Below are positions 19,325 through 26,456 of a stretch of 43,015 bases of DNA, piece after piece (position 1 is the stretch's first letter; every line of letters begins with the position of its first letter). Origin of the DNA: Deltaproteobacteria bacterium (GTDB lineage Bacteria > Desulfobacterota > Binatia > UBA12015); assembly GCA_029262355.1 (NCBI GenBank), contig JAJCZO010000393.1, forward strand, positions 1 to 43,015, in the 5' to 3' direction. The translations under genes were made by a program, and so were the position numbers. Under the pieces are notes generated by a model. It was not told the DNA's origin. It did no database searches and saw only the letters and a program-made list of their open reading frames with translations.

Positions 19325-21388
19325 CTAGCCAGGCTCGATCAGCACGTGTATCCGCGCGATCGCAAGTGCGCGGTCCGGCTCTTCGCTGCGGAAAACCAGC
19401 AACGTGTACGTCCCAGGCTCGACACCGACGGGCACGCCAAGACGACGAACCGTCTGGTCGCCCGCGGCGATCGCCAACGGCAGCAGTCCGCGGAACGCCT
19501 CTCGGTGTGACTCGCCAGAGCCGTCCCGCCGCCAAACAGCTTCGAGTGCCGTCCGCTCGATCGGTGTGGGGTGACGATAGGTCGAGCCCGCCCGCGCGGC
19601 GAACGTAAGCGGGATCTCCGCCACCGGGCCGCTGACACGGATCTCCTCGGCAGGCGCCCTCGGTCCTGCGGTCGCAAGCGCACCAAAGGAGTCATCGACA
19701 TCCTCAGGCGACGCCAAACGGAACACGAGGTGGTGTCCCGCCCGAGCCACGTTGTCGAAGCTACCGGTCGAGCCAGCCTCGAAGCGAGCGAGCGTCGCCG
19801 CCTGAACGTCGTCGTCCAACTGCTCGCCGTGAAGCACCACCGACGAGAAACCGATCGCCGCGAGAGCACGTGCGGCTCTCGGGTCCGGCAGACGAGCGGC
19901 GATCTCGGCGGTCGCCGCCTGGACCGGGGAGGGAAAGGAGTTGTAGCACGCCGCGGTCGAGCCCCCGTGATAGGACGCCCACTGAAGATAGTGGGCTTGA
20001 CTGAGGAGTTCGCCCGGCCGCATCGGCACATCCAACACCGGCGCGTCGACGCGTTCGACGAAGTCACGATAGATCCCGTCGAGGCCCCCCTCGTACGCTT
20101 CAAACTGTGGCACGTGACCGTACACCAAGGGCTGCACCGAGGGGTGAAGTGTCTCGCCCAATGCGAGCATCGAGAGAATCGCAACGGCGGCTGTCCCCGT
20201 GCGGGCACCCAGGCGCTCGAGGACGGCCAACATTCCGTAGCCCGCCAACACGGCGAGACTCGAAACGATGCCGATCTTCACGAGCACCAGCGACCGAGCG
20301 GAATCCAATCCTGGCACGATGCCGATCATGATGAAGAGCGGCGAAGGAAAACGGATGGCCGTGAACGGAATGCGCAATCCGTATACCGACGACCAAAAGC
20401 AGAGAAAGCCGGCTACCGCGACCGCCACCCGCGGGTCGCCGGCGACGGTGTTGCGTGCGCCCCGAGCGCGATCCGCGAGCCCCACGACGGCAAGGACAAG
20501 CAGTACTGCGCCAGGAAAGTAGGGACCACGTGGGAGATAATCGCCGGCGAGAGCGAACATCGGCGCGACCCCCTGCAAAACCCCCCAGCCGTCCTTGAGC
20601 GAGAGATACGGCGCGAAGACCCACCAAGCGACCCCCACCGGCAGGACGAGCGCAGCCGCGATCCGCGGTACGGCGTGGGGAAGCCGCGCCGGAAACTTGG
20701 CGACCAAGAAGAGCGTGTAGACGGTGAGGACGATCACGACCACCAAGAGCGGATACAGGCTCTCGAGGACCGACAGCGAAACCGCCAACGCAAGCCCGAC
20801 GACGGGTCGCCAGCCTCCTCCCTCGAACAGTCGGTGAACGCACAGAAGCCCCAGCGGCAACCAAAGCTCGCCGTGCACGAAGGAATGCACGGGGTCCGTC
20901 ACGCGATAGTGATGAACCCCATACAGAAGTCCTGCGAGGAAAGCGGCTCCCGGGTTCCGGGTGACGTGGTAGACGAATGCGAACATCGCCATTGCGGGAA
21001 TCCACAACCGCAACAGCAACATCGAATTGAAGGAGAGTACGGGGTCTCCCGTGAGTATCCACGCGGGGGCCGCCATCAACCCCTCGCCGAACATGTGCTC
21101 ACCCAGCGCGTAGGCCTTGGGAAGCGGAAAGCACTGTCCTTCGTCGCGAAGAACGCTGGGCCGCTCGACGAGGCGCCGCGCGTTCCCCACAACCGTCGCC
21201 AGGACCATCTGCTGATCCGTCCGATCGAGGTTCCGGGGGCCACTCGTCAGTCCCGCCAGAAGATGAGCCGGCGCTGGCACGATCAGCCACAGGGCGAGGA
21301 GCGAGGCGAGGAGATACAGCACCGACGCCGTCCCGAGCGCACACGCCCACGCGCGGGCGGTCTGAGTGGGCGCAAGCGGCGGCATCAA
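19325..21388 (-). CDS. Large polytopic membrane protein, GT-C/YfhO-like
   Basis: A 687-residue protein with about 11 hydrophobic segments in the first 430 residues, then a soluble C-terminal domain of ~230 residues. A long periplasmic first loop (SGPRNLDRTDQQMVLATVVG) and HHYRVTDPVHSFVHGELWLPLG fit GT-C fold glycosyltransferases or YfhO-like membrane proteins; the exact family is not certain. Its ATG overlaps the sulfatase stop (ATGA at 21385-21388), so they are translated together. A shared role in a cell-surface glycan or lipid is inference. Confidence 0.75.
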   Translation of the reverse strand: MMPPLAPTQTARAWACALGTASVLYLLASLLALWLIVPAPAHLLAGLTSGPRNLDRTDQQMVLATVVGNARRLVERPSVLRDEGQCFPLPKAYALGEHMFGEGLMAAPAWILTGDPVLSFNSMLLLRLWIPAMAMFAFVYHVTRNPGAAFLAGLLYGVHHYRVTDPVHSFVHGELWLPLGLLCVHRLFEGGGWRPVVGLALAVSLSVLESLYPLLVVVIVLTVYTLFLVAKFPARLPHAVPRIAAALVLPVGVAWWVFAPYLSLKDGWGVLQGVAPMFALAGDYLPRGPYFPGAVLLVLAVVGLADRARGARNTVAGDPRVAVAVAGFLCFWSSVYGLRIPFTAIRFPSPLFIMIGIVPGLDSARSLVLVKIGIVSSLAVLAGYGMLAVLERLGARTGTAAVAILSMLALGETLHPSVQPLVYGHVPQFEAYEGGLDGIYRDFVERVDAPVLDVPMRPGELLSQAHYLQWASYHGGSTAACYNSFPSPVQAATAEIAARLPDPRAARALAAIGFSSVVLHGEQLDDDVQAATLARFEAGSTGSFDNVARAGHHLVFRLASPEDVDDSFGALATAGPRAPAEEIRVSGPVAEIPLTFAARAGSTYRHPTPIERTALEAVWRRDGSGESHREAFRGLLPLAIAAGDQTVRRLGVPVGVEPGTYTLLVFRSEEPDRALAIARIHVLIEPG

Positions 21389-23457
21389 TCCTCGATGTAG
21401 CCAAGCGCCCGCAGCTTACGCGCTCGAGCCGGGTCGACCGCGGAAGGCGATACCTTGTTCGCTCCGCCGGCTCGCCCCTGGGACATTGCCGCCATCGCTT
21501 CGAGACGATACCGCTCGGCCTCGAGCTGAAGGGCGGACAAAGGATGGTTTGGAGCGCCGAAGGGGATTCGAACCTTCTCTGCCGGATCGGTGACGAGGTC
21601 GAAGCAATACGAATGCTCGGGCCGCGTGCTCGAAAAACACTTTCCGACCGCCGAACGGGCGATGAACTGCCATGTCTGTTCGTTGCTTGGCTGACGGGGC
21701 ATCTGGCCAAAAGCGATCGCGCCCGACAGCGCCTCCGCCTCCGGTCGAAGCAAGCCAGCAAGACTCCTCCCATCCGCAGGAACGAACGCGGGAAGGCCGA
21801 GGAGGTCCAACACCGTGGGCGAGATGTCGGTGACCGAGACCACGTTCTTCACGACTCGGCCGGCGGCGACATGCCTCGGCCAATGGAAGATCAGTGGAAC
21901 GTGCATGACCTCGTCGAACAGCTTCCCATGATCGACACCCCCATGTTCGAAGAACTCCTCGCCGTGATCCGCGAAGACGACCAAGAGAAGACCGCGGGCT
22001 CCCGCGAGAGCTTCGAGCCGGGGCACGAAATCTCGAAGCAAGTCGTCTAGCCCGCGCGTCTCTTGCTCATAACTTCGCAAGCTGCTCGGCCCGATCTCCG
22101 GCCACATACCCTGGTACTCCTCCGCCGGATGGTAAGGGCCGTGCACCTCGTATGTGTGCACGAACACATAGAATGGCCCTTCATCCGCTCGCACCTCGAG
22201 CCACTCGAGAGTCCGAGCGAAGGTCTCCCGAGCCTCGCCGCGATCCAGCGCTACGAACTTGCTTTCTTCGTATCGATCGTACCCGCGCGAAAAGAGCCTT
22301 CCGTCGAGGAGTCCGTTCTCCGTGAAGGCAACCGTGCGCCACCCCGCAGAACGCAGTCGCTCACTGAGCATCGGCGCCCGACTCTCCGCGGGAAACTCGG
22401 AACGAACGCCTCCGAAGACGCCGTGTCGATGCGGCAGCAGAGAACTGAAGATGCTCATGTGTGAGCCGTGCGTCTTGGGGAATGTCGTGAACGCGCGCGC
22501 GAAGGCCGTTCCCCGAGAGGCAAGCTCCTCGAGGTACGGTGTCGTCCGGTGCTCGCGACCGTAGAGGCTCATGCTTCGAGCGCGCAACGTGTCGAGCGAC
22601 ACGAGCACGATCCATGGCGCGTCCGCCGGTGCCGCGCGTGGAGCATAGATCGTAGGATCACCCCAGACCGGCAGGGAGATGCCCTCCCCTGATTCGGAGG
22701 AACTCTCTGTGCGAAACACGAACGAAACCGTCTCGTCGCTCCACGCATCGAGAGCCACAGACTCCTCGCGCCAGATGCGATCCGCCGGATTCTCCGCTGG
22801 GTCGAGAGTGGTCTCGAACAAGGGCGAGGCGCTTCCCTCCACGTCCACCTCGATCGAGAAGCGAACGCCCGCCTCCTCCAGATCCCATGCTGGAGTCTCC
22901 ACTCCTACGGAAAACCGCAGGACCGCACCGTCGGCAATGAGCACGGGATCCGTGGTCACCGTCCGTTTGGCAATGCTGGGGGCCGAATGAAGCGTCGCAA
23001 CGCCGCCCTTTCCCTCACCCTTCTTTCGCTTGCCGAGCCCGGGCGGGAGGTCGAACTCCATCGGTGCGTTGGGGCGCACTTCGAACCACAACCGCTCGGA
23101 GGCCGGCGCCCCGGGACCGGGGCGAACCTCGAGGATTCCGGCCGTCTCCCAGCCCTGCGGAATCCGCGCCGTGCAACGACGGACGCCCGCTGCGTTCGGC
23201 TTCCCACACGAGTACGGAACGCTCCGAGACTCGCTGCCCGCGAAGGCCGGACGGAACACGTCGGAGATCGAAACCGGGGCCTGCCGGCGCACGCCATCAC
23301 CGTGCGTTCGGAAGCCCAGATCGACCAGTCGCGACACCGGACGAAGCGCCTCGGATGCCCCCGAGATCGGCTCGTGTGCGCAACCCGATGCCAGGATCGC
23401 TCCGGCAATGAGCGCCATCGCGCTGGATCCACGACGCATTTCGACCCAAGAGATCAT
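21385..23457 (-). CDS. Sulfatase-family lipoprotein lacking CxPxR
   Basis: A 690-residue lipoprotein (lipobox LASGC, Cys26) with an N-terminal beta-sandwich-like region to ~residue 275 and an alkaline-phosphatase-superfamily sulfatase domain from ~281. It has WIVLVSLDTLRA (metal Asp289), TTFPKTHGSHMSIFSSLLPHRHGV at the nucleophile site and VFADHGEEFFEHGG (metal Asp/His). The Cys/Ser-x-Pro-x-Arg formylglycine motif is absent; Thr329 is the likely nucleophile, as in many phospho-transfer members. It could therefore be a phosphodiesterase or phosphoethanolamine-type transferase instead of a sulfatase. The start at 23457 has no clear ribosome site; ATG 23439 is an alternative. Confidence 0.82.
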   Translation of the reverse strand: MISWVEMRRGSSAMALIAGAILASGCAHEPISGASEALRPVSRLVDLGFRTHGDGVRRQAPVSISDVFRPAFAGSESRSVPYSCGKPNAAGVRRCTARIPQGWETAGILEVRPGPGAPASERLWFEVRPNAPMEFDLPPGLGKRKKGEGKGGVATLHSAPSIAKRTVTTDPVLIADGAVLRFSVGVETPAWDLEEAGVRFSIEVDVEGSASPLFETTLDPAENPADRIWREESVALDAWSDETVSFVFRTESSSESGEGISLPVWGDPTIYAPRAAPADAPWIVLVSLDTLRARSMSLYGREHRTTPYLEELASRGTAFARAFTTFPKTHGSHMSIFSSLLPHRHGVFGGVRSEFPAESRAPMLSERLRSAGWRTVAFTENGLLDGRLFSRGYDRYEESKFVALDRGEARETFARTLEWLEVRADEGPFYVFVHTYEVHGPYHPAEEYQGMWPEIGPSSLRSYEQETRGLDDLLRDFVPRLEALAGARGLLLVVFADHGEEFFEHGGVDHGKLFDEVMHVPLIFHWPRHVAAGRVVKNVVSVTDISPTVLDLLGLPAFVPADGRSLAGLLRPEAEALSGAIAFGQMPRQPSNEQTWQFIARSAVGKCFSSTRPEHSYCFDLVTDPAEKVRIPFGAPNHPLSALQLEAERYRLEAMAAMSQGRAGGANKVSPSAVDPARARKLRALGYIED

Positions 23458-23546
23458 CGTCAGGGGATATAGCGGAACGGAACGGTGTCAGGAACGATAC
23501 GAAACCCTGCCGCATCTGCTCCTCGCCGTCGATCTCCTGGATGAAC

Positions 23547-23804
23547 TCACCCTTTCCTTCCAAGATGGATCACGATTTGGTCGGCCTCCGTGCGGGGTTC
23601 CCAGACAGGGCAGTCCGTCGGCGTCGTCTCGACCATGATCAAGCGGCCGGGAGCGCCCGGTGTACGATGCTTCCCGACGTACGCAACGAACGACGGGCCA
23701 TCGAAGCCGAAATCGGGGATCAGGATCGCCGCGCTCTTGCCGCCGGCCTCGTTCCCCAAGTGTATCGGCGTGACGCTGAGACCGAAAGATCCGTTGTCGC
23801 TCAT
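23547..23804 (-). CDS. Small hypothetical protein
   Basis: An 85-residue unrecognised protein. GGAG lies eight bases before the ATG at 23804. It has a regular strand-rich pattern (KSAAILIPDFGFDGPSFVAY, GRLIMVETTPTDCPVW, ADQIVIHLG) and no membrane segment or signal peptide. It is divergent from the Sec-ArsC gene with 63 bp between starts. A longer frame begins at 23891 but would overlap the ArsC 5' end. Composition looks coding, but no family is recognised. Confidence 0.55.
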   Translation of the reverse strand: MSDNGSFGLSVTPIHLGNEAGGKSAAILIPDFGFDGPSFVAYVGKHRTPGAPGRLIMVETTPTDCPVWEPRTEADQIVIHLGRKG

Positions 23805-23867
23805 CGTGGGATCTCCGTCCGGCGACGCCCCTTGCTCCACTGCGGCGGTCGGGCTACCTCGAACCTC

Positions 23868-24221
23868 ATGGAAAAACTTCTCGTTTATCACAACCCTGGT
23901 TGAGGGAAGTCTCGCGGCGCGCTGGATATCCTGCGCGAGCGCGACGTCGCGTGCGACGTCATCGAGTACATGCAGAACCCTCTCGACAAGGCGACCCTCG
24001 AGCGCTTTCTCGATCTCTTGCCCGATCCTCCCGCCGAACTGGTGCGGAAGGACAAGAACTTCAAGGCGCTCCAGCTAAACGAGGCAGACTACCAAACTCG
24101 TGAGCAGGTGATCGCCCTTCTCCTCGAACACCCCAAGCTCATGCAGCGGCCGGTGATCCTTCGAGGCGACAAAGCCGTGATCGCCCGCCCTTCCGACAAG
24201 GTGCTGGAGCTTCTCGACTAA
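23868..24221 (+). CDS. arsC: Selenocysteine-containing ArsC-family arsenate reductase-like protein
   Basis: A 117-residue thioredoxin-fold protein of the ArsC/Spx family when the TGA at 23901-23903 is read as Sec12: it begins MEKLLVYHNPGUGKSRGAL. Family members have Cys at this place (HNPxCxxSR). Arg60, Arg94 and Arg107 are present at exactly the numbering of the classical plasmid R773 ArsC active site (Cys12, Arg60, Arg94, Arg107), and the C-terminus (PVILRGDKAVIARPSDKVLELL) matches the family. A hairpin follows the TGA (see 23918-23937). The gene ends in TAA. Stopping at TGA gives an 11-residue peptide; starting at 24 codons later loses the active site. A recent nonsense mutation of a Cys codon is the alternative. 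Function may be arsenate or another thiol-disulfide reduction. Confidence 0.85.
23918..23937 (+). promoter_or_regulatory. Candidate bSECIS hairpin of arsC
   Basis: Starting 14 nt after the TGA at 23901-23903, CGCGC (23918-23922) pairs with GCGCG (23933-23937) around the 10-nt loop TGGATATCCT; the loop begins 19 nt after the TGA and has GG at its second and third positions. A competing 6-bp pairing CTCGCG/CGCGAG (23911-23916 and 23934-23939) exists. Distance and loop guanines fit bacterial SECIS elements bound by SelB. Confidence 0.6.
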
Positions 24222-24231
24222 GAGCTTCGAA

Positions 24232-24747
24232 CTGGGCACCCGAGACCGAAAACGGCCGGACGAGTCGCGCAAGCCCGGACAGATTACGCCGGAGGGCTAC
24301 GCGGCTCTACAGACGCAATCCGAGGGGTTGTGGAAGGAGAGCCGCGTCGTCGCCGACGCGGTCGCGGTCGCGGCCGCCGAGGGCGATCGGTCGGAGAACG
24401 CCGAGTACACGTACAGCAAGATGAAGCTCGGCCGGATTCACGGCAAGCTTCGCTTCCTCGGAAACCGATTGAAGGCACTGACCGTCGTGCCCCAGCCGCC
24501 ACCCGACGATGGCCACGTTCACTTCGGGTGCTGGGTGACGCTCGAGGACGAAGAGACGGGGCAGAAGTACCTCTACCGCATCGTCGGCCCGGACGAGACC
24601 AACGTCGAGTTGGGGTACATCAGCGCGGAGTCGCCCGTCGCGCTCGCACTTCTCGCAAGAGAACTCGACGACGAGGTGGTCATCCGTCGCCCCAAAGGCG
24701 ACCTGAACGCAACGATCGTCGAGATCGCGGTGACAGCCCCCTCCTAG
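24232..24747 (+). CDS. greB: Transcription elongation factor GreB, probable CTG start
   Basis: GreB rescues backtracked RNA polymerase by stimulating transcript cleavage through its coiled coil. The frame reads ITPEGYAALQTQSEGLWKES, then GDRSENAEYTYSKMKLGRIHGKLRFL (the Asp-Glu tip of the coiled coil), DDGHVHFGCWVTLED and PVALALLARELDDEVVIRRPKG, all typical. No ATG, GTG or TTG precedes the conserved ITPEGY segment in this frame; the only near-cognate start is CTG 24232, with AAGAG six bases upstream, giving 171 residues. The TTG at 24328 would delete half the first helix. It follows arsC by 10 nt, so they may be co-transcribed. It overlaps the convergent HCCA-isomerase gene by 4 nt. Confidence 0.85.
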   Translation: MGTRDRKRPDESRKPGQITPEGYAALQTQSEGLWKESRVVADAVAVAAAEGDRSENAEYTYSKMKLGRIHGKLRFLGNRLKALTVVPQPPPDDGHVHFGCWVTLEDEETGQKYLYRIVGPDETNVELGYISAESPVALALLARELDDEVVIRRPKGDLNATIVEIAVTAPS

Positions 24748-25367
24748 GAGCCCTCGCGACTCCCGAGTGTTGCGATCTCCTCCTCGACGTCGCGCAATCG
24801 GTCCTTGCCAAAGAAGAGCTCCGAGCCGACGAAGAAGCTCGGTGCCCCAAAGACCCCGCGGCGGACGGCGTCTTCGGTGTTTGCGATGAGCTGCGCCTTC
24901 ACGTCAGGATCTTGGATGCCACGCGCGACGACGTCGGCATCGATGCCCGATTCTTCGAAGGCCGCGCGGATCACTTCCGGATCGTCCATCTTCTTCGGCT
25001 CAGCCCACATGTGCCGGAAGACCTCATCGACGTAGCGATCGAAGAATCCCTCGCGCTGAGCAACGATCGCCCCACGCATGATCTGGAGGGTGTTCACCGG
25101 AAAGTGGGGATTCGCTTGGAACGCTCGGATGTCGTTCCGCGCCATGAAACGCCGCATCTCGAGATCCTCGTACTGCGGTTTGTTCTTGATGCCGCGGAGT
25201 GAAACCGCGGGCGATACATTCCCGGTCGCCTTGAAGACCCCCCCGAGCAACACCGGGACGGACTCGAAGCGCACCCCGGTGCGCTCCGCGATACCCGGGA
25301 TCACAAGATGGCTCAGGTAGGCATTTGGGCTTCCGAAATCGAATAGGAACTGCGCTTCGACCGACAT
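24744..25367 (-). CDS. 2-hydroxychromene-2-carboxylate isomerase/DsbA-family protein
   Basis: A 207-residue thioredoxin-fold protein of the DsbA/HCCA-isomerase (kappa-GST) family. FLFDFGSPNAYLSHLVIPGIA is the start of the fold with Ser-Pro in place of the CxxC redox pair. NPHFPVNTLQIMRGA and GVFGAPSFFVGSELFFGKDRL (cis-Pro loop) are family hallmarks. Family members isomerise HCCA in naphthalene-type degradation or conjugate glutathione. The Ser at the active site argues against a disulfide oxidase. It is divergent from the nitronate monooxygenase gene. Confidence 0.88.
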   Translation of the reverse strand: MSVEAQFLFDFGSPNAYLSHLVIPGIAERTGVRFESVPVLLGGVFKATGNVSPAVSLRGIKNKPQYEDLEMRRFMARNDIRAFQANPHFPVNTLQIMRGAIVAQREGFFDRYVDEVFRHMWAEPKKMDDPEVIRAAFEESGIDADVVARGIQDPDVKAQLIANTEDAVRRGVFGAPSFFVGSELFFGKDRLRDVEEEIATLGSREGS

Positions 25368-25473
25368 GGCTCCCCTTTACCGCTGGCCCCCCATCGAGAC
25401 ACGTGCAGAGCGTTTCGACGAACGCCCGGCCCTTCCCGCCCACTGAGGCCAAGTCACGCGAGAACGAGCGTTC

Positions 25474-25489
25474 TTGACATATTGACATA
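25474..25489 (+). promoter_or_regulatory. Tandem TTGACATA repeat upstream of nitronate monooxygenase
   Basis: TTGACATA is repeated back to back at 25474-25489, 20 bp before the ATG at 25510 and between two divergent genes. Each unit contains a perfect -35-like TTGACA, but no good -10 follows at 17 nt. It may be an operator or a promoter with an unusual -10. Confidence 0.4.
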
Positions 25490-25509
25490 AGTCCTGCCAA
25501 TAAACGCCA

Positions 25510-26448
25510 ATGACGTTCGATAACCGAATCACCCAGCTGCTCGGCGTAGAAATCCCCATCGTGCAAGCCCCCATGGGATTCATCGCGCGCGCGCCTCTCG
25601 CTTCTGCCGTATCGAAGACCGGAGCGCTCGGGATCATCGAGACCTCTTCCGGTCAGCTCGATGCGATCCGCGACGAGATCAAGAAGATGCGCGAACTCAC
25701 CGACCGACCATTCGGCGTGAACGTGGCGCAAGCCTTCGTCCGCGATCCCAGCATCGTCGACTTCGTGATCGAGCAAGGTGTCCGGTTCGTGTCGACCTCC
25801 GCCGGCGACCCACGGAAGTACACCTCCACCCTCAAGGCGGCCGGGCTCACGGTCTTCCATGTCGTTCCGACTCTACGGGCGGCCTTGAAGGCTGTGGACG
25901 CGGGTGTCGACGGCCTCATCGTCGAGGGCGGCGAAGGGGGCGGCTTCAAGAACCACAAGGAAGTCTCCACGATGGTTCTGCTCCCCCTCGTTCGGTCGAG
26001 GGTCGATGTACCGATCATCGCAGCGGGCGGCATCTGCGACGGCGCCACGATGGCCGCGGCGTTCGCCCTGGGCGCCGAAGGTGTCCAGATGGGCACGCGC
26101 ATGGTGTCGGCCGCCGAGTCCCCGGTGCACGAGAACTGGAAGGCCGCGATCACCAACGCAGCGGAAACCGACACCGTGCTGCTCAAGCCGCCGGGGGCCC
26201 CGGCCCTCCGGTGCATCCGTACGGCGAAAACCGAGGCGCTCGAGCACGACCCCGACTCCGCGATGATGGAGATGATGGGCCACGTCGATGACGTGTACTT
26301 CAAGGGCCAGGTCGAGAAGGGGATCGCGTTGACGGGTCAGGTCGCCGGGCGAATCGACTCCGTTCGTCCGGTCGCCGACATCATCGAAGACATGGTCCGC
26401 GGGTTCTCCGAAACCGTCGACCGGCTCTCGTCGAGCTACCCCTCCTAA
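25510..26448 (+). CDS. Nitronate monooxygenase (2-nitropropane dioxygenase family)
   Basis: A 312-residue FMN-dependent TIM-barrel enzyme that oxidises nitronates to carbonyl compounds and nitrite, or a related enoyl-reductase-like flavoprotein. Signatures are VQAPMGFIA at the first strand, VEGGEGGGFKNH (FMN phosphate region), PIIAAGGICDG, and GAEGVQMGTRMVSA at the second FMN loop. The ATG at 25510 lies 20 bp after a tandem TTGACATA repeat. It converges with the haloperoxidase gene with only 8 bp between them. Confidence 0.92.
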   Translation: MTFDNRITQLLGVEIPIVQAPMGFIARAPLASAVSKTGALGIIETSSGQLDAIRDEIKKMRELTDRPFGVNVAQAFVRDPSIVDFVIEQGVRFVSTSAGDPRKYTSTLKAAGLTVFHVVPTLRAALKAVDAGVDGLIVEGGEGGGFKNHKEVSTMVLLPLVRSRVDVPIIAAGGICDGATMAAAFALGAEGVQMGTRMVSAAESPVHENWKAAITNAAETDTVLLKPPGAPALRCIRTAKTEALEHDPDSAMMEMMGHVDDVYFKGQVEKGIALTGQVAGRIDSVRPVADIIEDMVRGFSETVDRLSSSYPS

Positions 26449-26456
26449 CACCCCCC

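Noticed and set aside
19571..21400. 609-residue plus-strand open frame
   Set aside because: It is extremely Arg/His/Gln-rich and opposite a membrane protein with clear helices on the minus strand.
23297..23563. Minus-strand 88-residue frame with protein-like start (GEFIQEIDGEEQMRQGF)
   Set aside because: It overlaps the 5' end of the sulfatase lipoprotein in another frame and loses protein-like character after about 30 residues.
24328..24747. GreB starting at TTG 24328
   Set aside because: It would remove the conserved ITPEGYAALQ segment of the first coiled-coil helix, which is encoded in frame just upstream.
24744..25367. DsbA-like protein as a fourth selenoprotein or disulfide oxidase
   Set aside because: The frame is uninterrupted and the active-site position is Ser-Pro, as in HCCA isomerases.
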